The notes beneath the pieces are model-generated. The model had not been told where the DNA came from. It ran no database searches and saw nothing but the letters and a program-made list of their open reading frames with translations. A program made the position numbers and the translations under genes. From Carettochelys insculpta (lineage: Eukaryota; Chordata; Testudines; Carettochelyidae): 64,000 nt of DNA. Below, piece after piece: positions 23,516 through 34,446 of the stretch (position 1 is the first letter of the stretch; each line of letters begins with the position of its first letter). The stretch lies in assembly GCF_033958435.1 (NCBI RefSeq), contig NC_134138.1, forward strand, positions 175,940,798-176,004,797, in the 5' to 3' direction.

Positions 23516-25021
23516 TGAAGTAGTTTCTAAACTTTTTGGCATCACGCCTCCTTTTCGTTTTTGAGAAACCCTCATGCATCCCCACCTCTTCTTTACCATC
23601 ATTCAACCCCCTTTGAATTTAACAAAAAATTAAAATTGTAATTAAAAATTTAAAATAAACACAAAAACTACATGTAAAAATGTTCTTAAAATTAAAAATA
23701 AGCATAACTAGCCCAAAATTTTAACATGGCAGTGGCCTCCAATCTTTCTACACCCAACATCACTTTTAAATGTCATTGCAAACCCCAAGACCCCACCCAT
23801 TTCTTGAGGCCCCACTGTCTCTGTTCCCCTCCTCTCCATCCCTTGCTGTCTCCAGCCCTTACTCACTCTCACTTGGTTGAGACAGGAGGTATGGGCTCTG
23901 GGGTGGGAATCAGGGATTTGTGTGTGGGAAGGCGTGAAAGGTGCAAGCTCTGGCAGGGAAGTTGGGTGCAAGAAGAGGTGGAGAAGGGACTGTTGGCTCT
24001 GGGAGGGGTCTCCAAGCTGAAGAGTGTTGGGGTCAGGTGGAGTGTTGGGGTGCTGAAAAACCACAAGCTTGTGGATGTGAAGGTGCAGGAGTTCAGATTT
24101 GGGTGTATGAGGGGCTTAGGGAGAGGAGGTTGGGAGTATGATGGGCTCAGGACACAGATTTGCAGCGTGTGGATTACGCAGTAGTGTTGAGGCAGAAGAC
24201 TGGGGATGTGAGAGTCTTGGGATAAGGGCTTCCAGTGTATGACAGGCTCAGGATTGAGCTGTGTGTGAGGATCCAGGGGTGTTGTGAGGCTAGATCCAGA
24301 TGGGGGCTTCATTTTTAAATAAAATATGTCCAACATAAACATTTCAGCATTGCCTTTATTCATGGGAGGGGCAGGGAACCTGTATGCATGGGGTCTGGGT
24401 GAAGGAAGGGGACAGCTCAGATGGTAGCTGGGGTCCTGCAATTGCGCGCCAGGCCCAGGGTCTAAGGAAACATGTGGGCTGCTTCCCCTCCCCAAACAGT
24501 CAGCAAGTTTCCTGAAAAGCCAGGTCTCTTGCCCACCAGCAACTTCCTACCACCTCTGCCTTCCTACATGGGGAGCGGGTAGCAGACGCTCCTGGGTCCA
24601 CATCAGCTCCAGCTGCTCAGGCAGCAGATGCCCTGCTCCTTGCTCCCCATGGCAGCTGTGCTGCCTGAGCAGTTGGAGCTGGTGCAGACCAGGGACTCCC
24701 ACACACCCCCACCCTCTGCACAGGAAGTCAGCAGGTGGAAGGCAGTTGCCAGTAGGCAACGGACCCGGCTTTTCAGGAAACGTGCCAGTTGTTGGTAGAG
24801 GGGAAGCACCTCACATGTTTGATGAGAAGCCAGCTCTGGCATTCAGCTGTGGGACTTCCCCACTGCCTCCATGCCTTAGGAAGCTGGTGTTACCTCCATT
24901 TTTGCAGGAGGTAATGCCAGCATGGGCTCTTTCTTGGGGTAGGGGGGCTGGGTCACCTTGTGTCACCCCTGGAATTTCTTCATGCCCCCAGAGTTTGGTG
25001 CACCCCGAATTTGGGAACCTA
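23516..25021. mobile_element. hAT-type non-autonomous element, about 1.5 kb
   Basis: The left end has AGTAGTTTCTAAACTTTTTG, the hAT-like TTCTCAAAC style start, and the right end CGAATTTGGGAACCTA is a loose inverted match. The flanks CACTCTAC (23508-23515) and CACTCTAG (25022-25029) agree at seven of eight bases, fitting the 8-bp duplication of hAT elements. The interior is GC-rich with repeated GGGTGTTGGGGT-like phrases and no transposase. Confidence 0.6.
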
Positions 25022-25609
25022 CACTCTAGAGGGATGCTTATGAGGACTTGAGGCTTGGCATATGCCTATTCTTTTCTGCACAGAGACAATGAGGTCTGTG
25101 GAGGACTAGAAGGCAGGGTGCATGTTGCCAAATGCTGGTGGCTGACTTACTCATGCTACGGGAAGATGGTAATGCAGTGCCTCAGAACCCTGGGTGCACC
25201 TGGGAGAGGTCACATCATGTAAGAGGACTGAAGGGCAGCAAGTATTGTAGCTTTATTTTTATACAAGTGATAAGGGGGTCACACCCCAGTCAGACTTTTG
25301 GTCCCTAGTGAACTGAATGAAGTTATAACAACTAAAACACCTACAAGATACATTAACATCTAACCAGTACACGGCTACCAAGAAAATTGCACCTTCCTTA
25401 TCCCTCAGAAAAGTCTTTGAATGTGCTTATTAAATAGCATGTGAAAGAACTAGCTGAGATAGTTTATTTAAACATTCAAGATGTCTTTTTGACAAAATCT
25501 TAAAGAAGAAGCTGTTAACAAAATAAATAGGCACAGTGTAAGAGCATGATATAAGAGCACTGTCACAAATCAAAAATTGTCTTAGAGAAACAAAATAGCA
25601 GAGATAAAT

Positions 25610-26645
25610 GGTCACTGTTCATCATTGCAAAAGGTTGACAGCAGGGTGCCAAAAGATTCCATTCTAGAACGGGTGCAGTTTAATGGATTCATTAATGATC
25701 TAGAAATGATGATGACCAGAGAGGGGGAAACCTTTAAAGACAAAGTAATCCATGCTGGAGGGCATAAATTCCCGAGCTTGTACACCTTAGTGGTTTCTAA
25801 ATTAATTGCATCGACTCTGGAAAAAAGCATAGTATCACTGTGTGCTGTTTAATGAAGATATCTGCTTAGTAGAAAAAAAGAAAAGTCAAGAAGCCAGCAA
25901 AATATTAGGATGCATAAGGAATGGAATGAAGAATTACAGAAAATGTTACAGTGTTGTTATATAAATCAGCTATGTGCCCTTTGCTAAAAATACTGTGTTC
26001 AGTTCTGGTCACTGCTTTGTAAAAAAGGGCATAGCAAAAATGGAAAAGTTAAAGACTAAGAACATGGGAAAAACCCCTCTTGTATGAAGAAAGATTGAGA
26101 AGAGTGGGACTATTTACCTAGTGTGGAAATAAATAGGAGACATGACAAAAACATACAAAATCATCCATAGTATAGAGAAGGTAGAACAGAAACTACTATT
26201 CACCCTGTCAGAACAGAAGAACGAGTTGACATTCATTGCAATGGAAAGATGGGATTTTAGAAACTGACAAAGATACCTTAAGAAAAAACACAACACAAAT
26301 TACCTGTGGCAACTCACTCCTTTGAGCTATCACTGAAGCCAAAAGCCTAGCAGGTTTTACAGCATTCAATACAGATGAAGAAGAAAAGTATGCAAGTTTA
26401 AATAACAAATAATAAACGACTACATAAGTTTCAGAACAGATATTAATCCTCATCTTCAGAGAATTAGTGATCTCTAAATAGTGGGAATTAGTAGCAAGCT
26501 TTTCTTCAGATTATGCCACAATTGTTTCCTGCAAGGTTCTTGCACCACTCTCTAAAATAAATGGTATACTCTCAGAAGAAGGAACTCCACAGATCATTGG
26601 TCTGGTTCATTGTAACAATTCCCATGCAATAACAGGATGGAGGAA
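25610..26645 (+). mobile_element. Degraded CR1 LINE 3' part (plus strand)
   Basis: Starts within the reverse transcriptase: the plus-strand frame at 25625-25852 includes SRVPKDSILERVQFNGFIND, a decayed version of the CR1 GVPQGS..LGP..F..FINDL motif. Downstream frames give the C-terminal part, and the CR1 3' end appears near 26600-26640 (TTGGTCTGGTTCATTG, CAATTCCCATGCAATA). Many stops. Confidence 0.72.
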
Positions 26646-27616
26646 AATAGATGAATGTTAGTTATTGTTTTGTAACCTTTCCTGAGCTCCCTTCAAGGGA
26701 GGCCCAGCTACATGCCCCTTTGCCCTGCCCCCCTCAGTACTTACTGCTAGGAAAAAAATAAAAAAATAAAAACCACCCACTATAGCCCTTAATAGTTATA
26801 ATACATTTTAATAGCTCATTCAGGATAAAAGGTACTATTTAAATATTAAAAACCTTACTAAACATAGACAATGAGAAATGTTGAAGCACATCTCTTTCCT
26901 AAGGTTTACTAACAGTAAGTAAATGTTGTCTTAATACTTTCCTTTTCTGTTTTAATATTTTCCCTTTCCTGTTATTATGCTCACTGCAGTGGTGTCCGGG
27001 ATTATTTTTCTGTTTTACCTGAGTAAGACACGGCACTTATTTTGCCAAGAGCTGGCACAAACTGCCAGGTCCAACTGACACTGATTCCTAAAAACAAACG
27101 AGTATAATGTAAAATCACAGATCACACTTCAGTAGTCTCAGGAACCATAGCCATCACAACTAAGTGATCATAGATTTTTCCTTGCATTTTTCTCCTTTCA
27201 CATTGACTTTCAATGCACATCATTGTTTCTAACCATATAGACTAGGATTTTGATCTAATCAGGTATAAAAAAAAACATCCAAGATCTGTTCTAATCACCA
27301 GATTAGAATCCCCATGGAAAAAAGACATGTATCGCTGTGCACATTTCATTTGACTCAAACAGGCATGATTGCAAGACACCCTTTACTGCAGAAAAAAAAA
27401 ACACAAAAAACAAAAAACAGATTTTGTCCTCCTTCACACTCTGCTGCAGTATAATACATAACTACTGTCGCATTCAAACGCTCGTTCATGCCTCTGCATT
27501 GTTAAGAGGAGGCAGGATATTTCATTTCCTTCTTAAAGGAAAACTGTGTAACATTTTGAGAAGACGGAGGGAGAGAAGAAGGCAACCAGCCATGAAGTGA
27601 AGCGGTGGAAGGCACT

Positions 27617-27820
27617 TTAGCACATGCATACTTTAAAGTACGTGGTAGTCCCATTAGCTTCAAAGTTATGAATCTGGCTAGATGCCTTGGGCTTTAATTC
27701 TGTGGAGCTGGACCTGTATGCCCCACTGAAAAATTCAGAGGATGAATCCACTTTCTCCTCTGGTTTCTCAAAGGGTGTCCATGCTTTCTCTACGATACTT
27801 CTCAAGAGAGGGTCCTGCCA
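27617..27820 (-). other. Candidate orphan exon or chance open frame
   Basis: On the minus strand a good acceptor (pyrimidine-rich GGGTTCCCTTTCACAG) is followed by a 67-codon open frame beginning WQDPLLRSIVEKAWTPFEKP and ending at a stop. Codon use looks protein-like and I see no repeat here. It lies in ADCY1 intron 3 in the same direction as the gene, so it could be an alternative terminal exon, a relic, or chance. I do not recognise the product. Confidence 0.22.
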
Positions 27821-28447
27821 CTGTGAAAGGGAACCCAGAAAAAATATAGTATGAGAAATAAACCAATATATAACAGGGAATAGGCAGGAGTGACACCTGA
27901 AGGTATGTATATCTATACACCTATAGAAAACATCAAGATGGTACAAGGTCAGAGCAGAAAAGAGAACTGGTGGCAGGGACCTGATGGTTTTTTATTCAAT
28001 GTGCCTGCCCTGCAAAAGGGGAATTGCAGGTCCTCCCAAGGTGTCAGTGTTATTTGGCTATTCGGCTCATCTTTGTCTCCAGACATGCACTATTCTTATT
28101 CTCGTCTCCCCTCCATAGAACCCAGCTCGCAACGGATACCTCTTCTGGAAGGAATAGCAACCAGGCGACATGCAAGCACTCTTATCAAAAATCAGGCAAA
28201 GAAAAGTAACTCATGCTATAGGCAAAACACTGCACGATCAGATTGTATCCAATACAGAGATACCCTATTTGGCCAAAGGATAGGGACACCACTACTGCAG
28301 GCATATTTTAGAAATGAAACAGTGAGAATGAGTTCCACTGAATTCTTGGAGCTTAAGTATTTTTTATTTTAAATTTTTGTTCTTATCTGCACCTGAAGCA
28401 CGTAGCCATTATCTTCAGCTGAATGTCTGCTAGAGAGCTAGAACGCA

Positions 28448-28498
28448 GGGTCTGATCCAAAGATTCCCATTGACTTCAATGTGCTTTGGACCAGGTCC
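28448..28498. repeat. Short palindromic repeat
   Basis: GGTCTGATCCAAAG on the left mirrors CTTTGGACCAGGTCC on the right, with CCCATTGACTTCAAT between. A similar hairpin is at 49683-49753. The phrase style matches a short palindromic repeat common in amniotes. Confidence 0.5.
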
Positions 28499-29508
28499 AT
28501 CATGATTAGTGGGTTTTTTAAATTGTGAAACGTGCTCAGGCGTAAAGGACATCGGGAATGGCCCAAATGCATATTTATTGCAAAAACAGGGCTAATGTCC
28601 ATGGAGCTGTGCTGGCATTTAGATATTATGCAAAGCTTCCCAGCTAAATCCATTGTCTCTTGGCATCCATCCCTTAGACCATCCGTCTAATCATCTCTGG
28701 CCATGTTAGTGTTTGGTGCATCTGGCACCACTAAAAGCAGCTCTGAGGCTGAATAATTTCTAAAGATCATTATAAAAGGTTCTGCGGTTCCATGAGGCAA
28801 GATTTTTAGGTTGTTTTGATCTAAAAGGAAAGGTGAATTCCGTCCTCGCTTTTTGTCATGGTATAGGCAGACCCTACAGCAGCAGTGGAGAACCTCTGGA
28901 CTACACTGCAGATCCGGCCCCCTCGAATTTCATCCAGTCTGTGGCACAGATCCTTTGTTCTCCAAAGTTGGGCTGGAGTTGTGAGTGTCAGCTTGTGGAG
29001 ATCGGGGAAACTGCAAGCTGCCCTTGCCGGCAGGCACCATCCTAGTACCTCCTACTGGCCAGGAACTGCAGCCAACAGAAACCAGCAGGAGTGGCACCTA
29101 TAGGTGAATGCAGCTTGCAGAGCCACCTGCTGCAGCCTACCCTGCAGAGCCACAGATACATGCTAGCAACCTCTGGGAGTAGCACACCACCAAGCAAGGC
29201 AGAAAGCCTGCCTTAGCCCCATCCACACCCTCCTGAACCCCAATATACTGTCCCAGCTTTGAGCTCCCTCCCACACGCAAAACTGCCTCCCACAGCCCAC
29301 ACCGCTCAGCCTAGCGCTCCCTTCTGAACCCAACTGCCTGCCCCACCCCTGAGCCCAAACCCTTTCCCACACCCCAGCCTCATCTACTCTCCCATACCCA
29401 AACTCCCTCCCAGAGCCTGCACACCCTTTGGAATTGTCTGATTACAATAGGACGATAAAATACCATATATTATAGTTGCAACAAATCTTGTGCCACATAG
29501 GACACATG

Positions 29509-29735
29509 AGCCGTGTCTACACATGCACACTACTTTGAAGTAGCGGCACTAACTTCGAAATAGCGCCCGTCACAGCTACACGTGTCGGGCGCTATTTCGA
29601 AGTTAACATCGACGTTAGGCGGCGAGACGTCGAAGCCGCTAACCCCATGAGGGGATGGGAATAGCGCCCTACTTCGACGTTCAATGTCGAAGTAGGGACC
29701 GTGTAGTTGTTGCGTGTCCCGCAACATCGAAATTG
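29509..29735. promoter_or_regulatory. Harbinger A left terminal region
   Basis: Terminal inverted repeat followed by a dense set of hairpins: TACTTTGAAGTA, then GCGCCCGTCACAGC against GTCGGGCGCTATTTCGAAG, then CCTACTTCGACGTT against CAATGTCGAAGTAGG. These are likely binding targets for the SANT and nuclease proteins and may also hold the promoter of the rightward gene. The same arrangement is found at the left end of element B. Function is inferred. Confidence 0.6.
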
Positions 29736-29944
29736 CGGGGTCCTCCATGGCGGCCATCAGCTAAGGGGTTGAGAGACGCTCTCTCCAGCCCCTCAGCTCA
29801 ATGGTGGCCGCGTGGAGCGGCCCCTTAAAGGTCCCCTCCCCCTCCCTTCCTGTGCAGGAAGCTGAGGGAACGTGCAGGCAGCAGCCCAGACACGCGGCCA
29901 GCCTGCACGTCCCTCAGCCACCCAGAACAGGGTCAGCACCTGCC

Positions 29945-32017
29945 ATGGCTGCCCGGCAGCCCCCCCCAGCGCCCCCAGAGGACCCCCCCCAAGGGGAGCC
30001 AGAGCAGCCAGGCCAGCCAGGCGGGCAGCCAGGCTGGGAAGCGGCAGCGGGGCCCCTCCTGGATGGAGGCCGAGCTGCGGGACCTGCTGGGGCTCTGGAG
30101 CGAGGAGGAGGTTCTTCAGGTAATGGGGAGCAAGAGGCGGAATGCGGATGCATTCGCTCGGCTGCCCGAGGGCCTTGCCACCCGGGGTCACCCTGCCCAC
30201 ACTCCTGACCACGTCAGGACTAAGGTTAAGGAGCTGCGGCAGGGTTACGCCCGGGCCCGGGATGTGGCCGGCCGATCTGGGGCCGCCCCCGTCACTTGCC
30301 CCTTTTACAGGGAGCTCAGGGACATCCTGGGCCCCCAGCACACCTCCTCCCCTCTGGCCACCCTTGATACCTCAGCCGATGAGTCCCAGCAAGCCCCGGA
30401 GCCGGAGTCCGCCCCGGAGGTAAGCCCCGCACCCCGGGGGCCCCCCCTGGAGCCCACCCCCGGGCCATCGCAGCAGGAGGAGGAGGAGGAGGAGGAGGGG
30501 GTCTCCTCCTCTGCAGAGTCCGGGCTGCAGATCCTCCTCCTGCCCTCCCGGAGCAGCAGCCAGGCGTCCGCCCCCCGGGGATCTCCGGACCGTGGGAGTG
30601 GACCGACAGGTATGTACCCCCCTCTGGTGTACACCCCCGGGGTTGAGGGGCAGGGGTAATAGATATGTGCCTAGGCCCCCCACATGCCCACATGACCATG
30701 GCCCCAAGGACAGCAGGGCCATGTCCCTCACAGGAGTGCATCAGCCCCTGCCCCCCCACACCCTGCATGACAGTGCCATGCCCCATCCCCGGGGCAGGGG
30801 GGAGCGGAACCTCGAGGGGCCCCCGGGAGGAGGGGGTGGGACACCCCGCAGCAGCAGCAGCAGCAGCATGTGATGGAGTGGGGGGAGTGCAAAAGGGAGA
30901 CTCAGGCTAGATATGAGCAACAAGCTGAATAGCTCCCAGGGGCAAAGGATGATCCTGGGGCTACAGCTGGCAGGTGACACCTCTGCCCTGAACAAACAGG
31001 AGGGAGGAGCCGAGCTGGCTTTGAATCGGGGGAGGGCGGGGGCCGCAGGTAGAGGCTAGGGGAAGGGAGAGCTGGAAGGCAGCCAGCCTGAGAAGGGGGA
31101 AAGCTACACCCCAGAGGGGCACCCCTTGGGGTCTTCTCCCCAGGACGGGTTGGAAGGACTGTCTCTGACTGCTGTGCTGTCACTCCTGGGAGAAACTGGG
31201 CATCTGTGGCCTAAGAAACCTCTCCTGTCAGACCCTGCTGAGTGAAGTGAGAGTCACTCCCGCCAGGGGACGGGGTGCAGTGCAGGGGGACCCCTGAACC
31301 CCATCCATCACAGCAGCATCTCCCGGGGACGGGGATGGGCAACCTGCAGCACAGGGGTGTGGGGACAAGGGCCACGGCTCGGGGCCCACACTAACGCCTG
31401 TCTCCATTCTTCTTCCCCCCCTCCTCCTGTGTTCCGCAGCTGCACCATCGGAAGGACCGGAAGAGAGCGCCGGCGAGGCATCAGTGGTCCCGGAGACCCC
31501 TCTGGGGCCATCGCTCCAGGCAAGCCCCTCGGTGGAGGACCGACTGGCCCCACGGCGGGCTAGACGGCGGACCCCGCAACAACACCCGATGGCGATGGAC
31601 CCCCAGCTGCTGGCCATCCATCGTCGGCAGCTGGAGGTCGTGGAGCAGTGCCTGCGGGTGGAGCAACGCCGCCTGGACCTGCAGGAGCGGGCGCTGGCCT
31701 GGCGCCAAGAGGCATGGGGGGCCTACATGGATACATTCAACCACCTGGTGGACTACTTGGCCCCGCATGCCGCGCCGGCCGCCGCAGCACCCGCCCTGCC
31801 TGCTCCACCCGCCGCACCACCTGCTGCTCCACACGTCGCCATCCCATCCGCTGTCGCCCCGCCACCCACCACCGAGGGCCGGACCGCCGAGGGACACCTG
31901 GGGCCAGCTGAGACTCGCCGGACATATCTTCCGGTCCGCCTGGCCCCCAGCCAGCCCCGGACAGGGCTGCGGCCGAGGCGGGGCTCCCGACCGCCCACCC
32001 CCAGTGCCGGACTTTAG
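29945..32017 (+). CDS. Harbinger A Myb/SANT-like DNA-binding protein gene (two exons)
   Basis: Accessory protein of PIF/Harbinger elements, thought to bind the transposon ends and help bring in the nuclease. The SANT region starts with GKRQRGPSW (30036-30062) and runs through AELRDLLGLWSEEEVLQVM, GSKRRNADAFARL, HTPDHVRTKVKELRQGYAR and CPFYRELRDILG. A proline-rich tract and an acidic EEEEEEEE run follow. Exon 1 ends at 30609 with an ACAG/GTATGT donor; exon 2 starts at 31440 after TTCCGCAG. The phase-1 join is in frame. Exon 2 ends in a coiled-coil-like segment (AIHRRQLEVVEQCLRVEQRR, ERALAWRQEAW) and a proline/alanine-rich tail, stop at 32015. The ATG at 29945 (MAARQPP) is out of frame with the SANT part, so the true start is unresolved; the first in-frame ATG is 30063. 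Confidence 0.75.
30610..31439 (+). other. Intron of the Harbinger A SANT gene
   Basis: 830-bp intron with GTATGT donor and a long pyrimidine-tract acceptor ending TTCCGCAG. The counterpart in element B (36033-36384) is 352 bp; the 444-bp insertion at 30869-31312 accounts for nearly all of the difference. A CAG run lies just left of the insertion. Confidence 0.75.
30869..31312. mobile_element. Probable solo LTR inside Harbinger A
   Basis: A 444-bp insertion beginning TGTGATGGAGTGGGG and ending CCCATCCATCACA, the TG...CA form of a long terminal repeat. GCAGCA flanks both sides (30863-30868, 31313-31318), although the CAG run makes the exact duplication length ambiguous. Element B has the uninterrupted site, with CAGCAGCAGCATCTCCCGG at 36258-36276. 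No internal coding region is seen, so it reads as a solo LTR of an endogenous LTR element of unknown family. Confidence 0.65.
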
Positions 32018-32464
32018 GGGCGTGGGGCCCAGGACATGCCCCCCTCCGTTGTATATAGTTACTTTCCAGAAAAGGACTATGATGGACAGTTTCATTTATA
32101 TTTGTGCCCCCGTTTGCCCCGTCCCCCCCATGTAAATAGTTCTCCCCTTCATCATCATCCCTGGTTTTCTTTTTATTGAACAACAGACCCATATTATTAT
32201 ATGCAAACTTTTTTATTATTATTGTTTTATTTGTACAGATTACTTTTGTTAAAGATGTCTTGTATATAGTTTGTTCTTGTTTTAATTATAGTTACAAAAA
32301 AACAGTTCTAAAAGAAAAACCAGTTTAATTTTAGCCACAAGTGCGTGCTGTCATTTGTACAGGAGAAGTCGGGGGGGTGTGCTGTTGGGAGCTCCGTGGT
32401 GTGGGCGTAGGGGCAGGGAGTGTTGTGGAGGAAGGGGTGGGCGCAGTGGGGGGCCTGGCAGAGT
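32018..32464. promoter_or_regulatory. Harbinger A intergenic region with shared 3' ends
   Basis: The region between the two convergent stops. It has three UGUANAUA-type Pumilio-like sites in SANT sense (32050-32057, 32131-32138, 32261-32268). On the minus strand there are AATAAA polyadenylation signals at 32177-32172 and 32231-32226, suited to the nuclease transcript. Motif matches are seen directly; use is inferred. Confidence 0.55.
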
Positions 32465-33825
32465 TCACCCCGCAGCCTCCTCGAAGTGGGCCCACAGGGC
32501 CTCCCGGACCCGGGTCCTTTCGGGGTCCACCTGGTGACTGGGGGCAGTGGGTGGCTGCACATTGCCCCTGCTGGCTTCCACAGCCCAGCCCTGAAAAAAG
32601 GCCTCCCCCTTGCTCTCCACCAAATTGTGCAGGGTGCAGCAGGCACCCACAATCTGGGGGATGTTGTTGGGGCCCGCATCCAGGCGGGTCAGGAGACATC
32701 TTCAGCGCCCTTTGAGGCGGCCAAATGAGCGCTCCACCACCTGGCGCGTGTGGTTCAGGCGCTGGTTGAAGCGCTCCTGGCTGGCAGAGAGATGCCCCGT
32801 GTACGGGTGCATGAGCCAGGACCGGAGGGGGTAGGCTGCATCTGCGATAACGCAGAGGGGCATGGTGGTGTCCCCCACAGGGATCTCCCGCTGGGGGATG
32901 TAGGTCCCCGCCTCCAGCCGGCGGCACAGGCCCGAGTTCTGGAAAACCCGGGCGTCGTGGGTGCTGCCATCCCAGCCCGCATAAACGTGCTGGAAACGGC
33001 CCCGGCTGTCCACCAAGGCCTGGAGGACCACTGAGTGGTAGCCCTTGCGGTTGATGTTGTTGCGGGGCGTGGATGGGGATGTGAGTCCCATCCAGAGCCC
33101 CGAAGCAATTGGGGAAGCCCAGCGTGGCAAAGCCTGCAATGGTGGCATCTGGGTCCCCCAGCCTCACGAGCCTGTGGAGGAGCATGGCGTTGATGGCGTG
33201 CACGACCTGCAGGGAAAGCACATGGGAGAGCACCAGTGAGGGGTGAGCAAGGTGTGAGTGGCCCAGCCCTGCCCTGCCCTGCCCTCCCCTCCCCTGCCAG
33301 GGCCCCCTGCCCTCCCGCCCCCATGGGTCCTCTTACCTCCATAAGGACAGCCCTGACGATGGCCTTGCCGACACCAAACTGCTGTCCCATGGATTGGTAG
33401 CTGTCTGGAGTGGCCAGCTTCCAGACAGCGATGCCGACCCATTTCTCCACAGGGAGGGCACGCCGCATGGCAGTGTCCTGGTGCCTGAGTGTGGGGGTGA
33501 GCCACTGGCACAGCTCCATGAATGTCTGCCGGCTCATCCTGAAGTTCCTGAGCCAGCGGTTGTCGTCCCACTCCTCAAGCACAAGCCGCTCCCACCAGTC
33601 GGTGCTGGTGGGGTAGCTCCACAGGCGGCGGTGTGTGAGGCGGGGGGCGGGTTGGGGTGCTGCAGGGTTGGGGGTTGAGCCCTACTCCCCTGGGGGCCAC
33701 TCCTCCTCCAGTGTGGCAAGGAGGTGCTCAGCTGCCTCCCACATGGCATGGATCAGGGCGAGCCCTGCTCCTGCTGGGAGGGCTGGGTGGACCTCGGGCT
33801 GCTGCTGCTGCTGCTGGGAGTCCAT
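32465..33825 (-). pseudogene. Harbinger A HARBI1-like DDE nuclease (broken)
   Basis: The transposase of the element, a DDE nuclease that cuts at the inverted repeats. It starts MDSQQQQQQPEVHP at 33825 and contains WWERLVLEEWDDNRWLRNF. Exon 1 ends at 33337 (GTAAGA donor) and exon 2 starts at 33206 after CCCTGCAG. Catalytic blocks are NCFGALDGTHIPI (first Asp), GWDGSTHDARVF (second Asp) and RQVVERSFGRLKGR (Glu), all with the expected residues. Lesions: a TAG at 33684-33682, a net 14-base deletion relative to B near 33064 that shifts the frame, and TGA in place of a Trp codon at 32704-32702. The frame then continues through ACCTLHNLVESKGEAFFQGW to 32465. Element B carries a parallel gene with different defects. 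Confidence 0.88.
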
Positions 33826-34183
33826 GCCTGCGTCGCCCGAGGTCTGTGTGCCTATGGCTCTTCAGACCGCATGCTGTGCAGGCTGAGTGTGTCTGGGAGG
33901 GGCCCTTTAAGGGAGTGGCTAGCTGTTGCCTTGGAAGCGCTAGTCCGCCCTGTGACCCTGTCTGCAGCTGTGCCTGGCATCCCTATTTCGATGTGTGCTA
34001 CTTTGGCGTGTAGACATTCCCTCGCTGCGCCTATTTTGATGTGGTGCTGCGCAACGTCGAAGTTGAACATCGACGTTGCCAGCCCTGGAGGACGTGTAGA
34101 CATTATTCATCGAAATAGACTATTTCGATGTCGCTACATCGAAATAAGCTACTTCGAAGTAGGCTTCACGTGTAGACGTAGCC
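33800..34183. promoter_or_regulatory. Harbinger A right terminal region
   Basis: Upstream of the nuclease start and ending in the inverted repeat. Contains CAACGTCGAAGTTGAACATCG, hairpin-forming ATCGAAATAGACTATTTCGAT and the terminal CTACTTCGAAGTAG. A GGGCCCTTTAAGGGAGTGGC block near 33900 is shared with element B (38669) and could be promoter sequence. Function is inferred. Confidence 0.5.
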
Positions 34184-34189
34184 ATGGTT

Positions 34190-34232
34190 TGTTGGTGCAC
34201 AGACTAACACAGCTACCTCTCTGTTACTATTC
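34190..34232 (+). repeat. Tail fragment of the CACGGCTAC repeat
   Basis: GTGCACAGACTAACACAGCT followed by ACCTCTCTGTTACTATT is the diagnostic tail of the reptile repeat seen in fuller form at 19978 and 50324. It sits directly beside the right end of Harbinger A, which suggests A inserted in or next to it. Confidence 0.55.
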
Positions 34233-34446
34233 AAAATGGTCAGAAAGAGTTTACTCCAGCCAAAGGACCCGGAGTCAACCTGTAGAGGTGCGTGAGAAAA
34301 GCGTGTAAATAGTAATTAAAGTCATTCAGTGCTAGTCAGGCTAGAAGTTTGAAATGTAAATCTGTAAATCTATTAGAAAACAGTTAATATTAGTTATATG
34401 TGTTTACTCATATCTTATAGATGCCACCTACATAAACAGAGAGTTT

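Larger units (their letters stand above)
26646..29505. other. Intronic DNA, mostly unrecognised
   Basis: Contains a short palindromic repeat at 28448-28498 and a possible orphan exon at 27617-27820. The stretch 28860-29440 is richer in GC and CCTGCCC-like phrases and may be an old repeat, but I cannot place it. Confidence 0.4.
29509..34183. mobile_element. Harbinger transposon A, 4675 bp
   Basis: A potentially autonomous PIF/Harbinger element. It begins AGCCGTGTCTACACATG and ends CACGTGTAGACGTAGCC, with CTACTTTGAAGTAG and CTACTTCGAAGTAG just inside the two ends, so the inverted repeats run for at least 35 bases with mismatches. An exact 3-bp target duplication ATG flanks it (29506-29508, 34184-34186). 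Inside, a SANT-like gene runs rightward (29945-32017) and a DDE nuclease gene runs leftward (33825-32465), convergent, with about 450 bp between stops. A 444-bp LTR-like insertion sits in the SANT gene intron. Both genes carry defects, so it is probably immobile on its own. The class follows from the 3-bp duplication, the two-gene content and HARBI1-like motifs. Confidence 0.9.

Noticed and set aside
23869..24495. Minus-strand open frame of 208 codons
   Set aside because: Lies inside a hAT-type non-autonomous element, is proline/serine-rich and has no recognisable domain.
27890..28372. Plus-strand open frame of 160 codons
   Set aside because: Antisense to the host gene, no known motif and no splice signals that would join it to another exon.
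32331..33233. Minus-strand open frame of 300 codons in Harbinger A
   Set aside because: Its first part is true nuclease exon 2, but after the frameshift near 33064 it is an out-of-frame, proline-rich reading. I describe the gene across its breaks instead.
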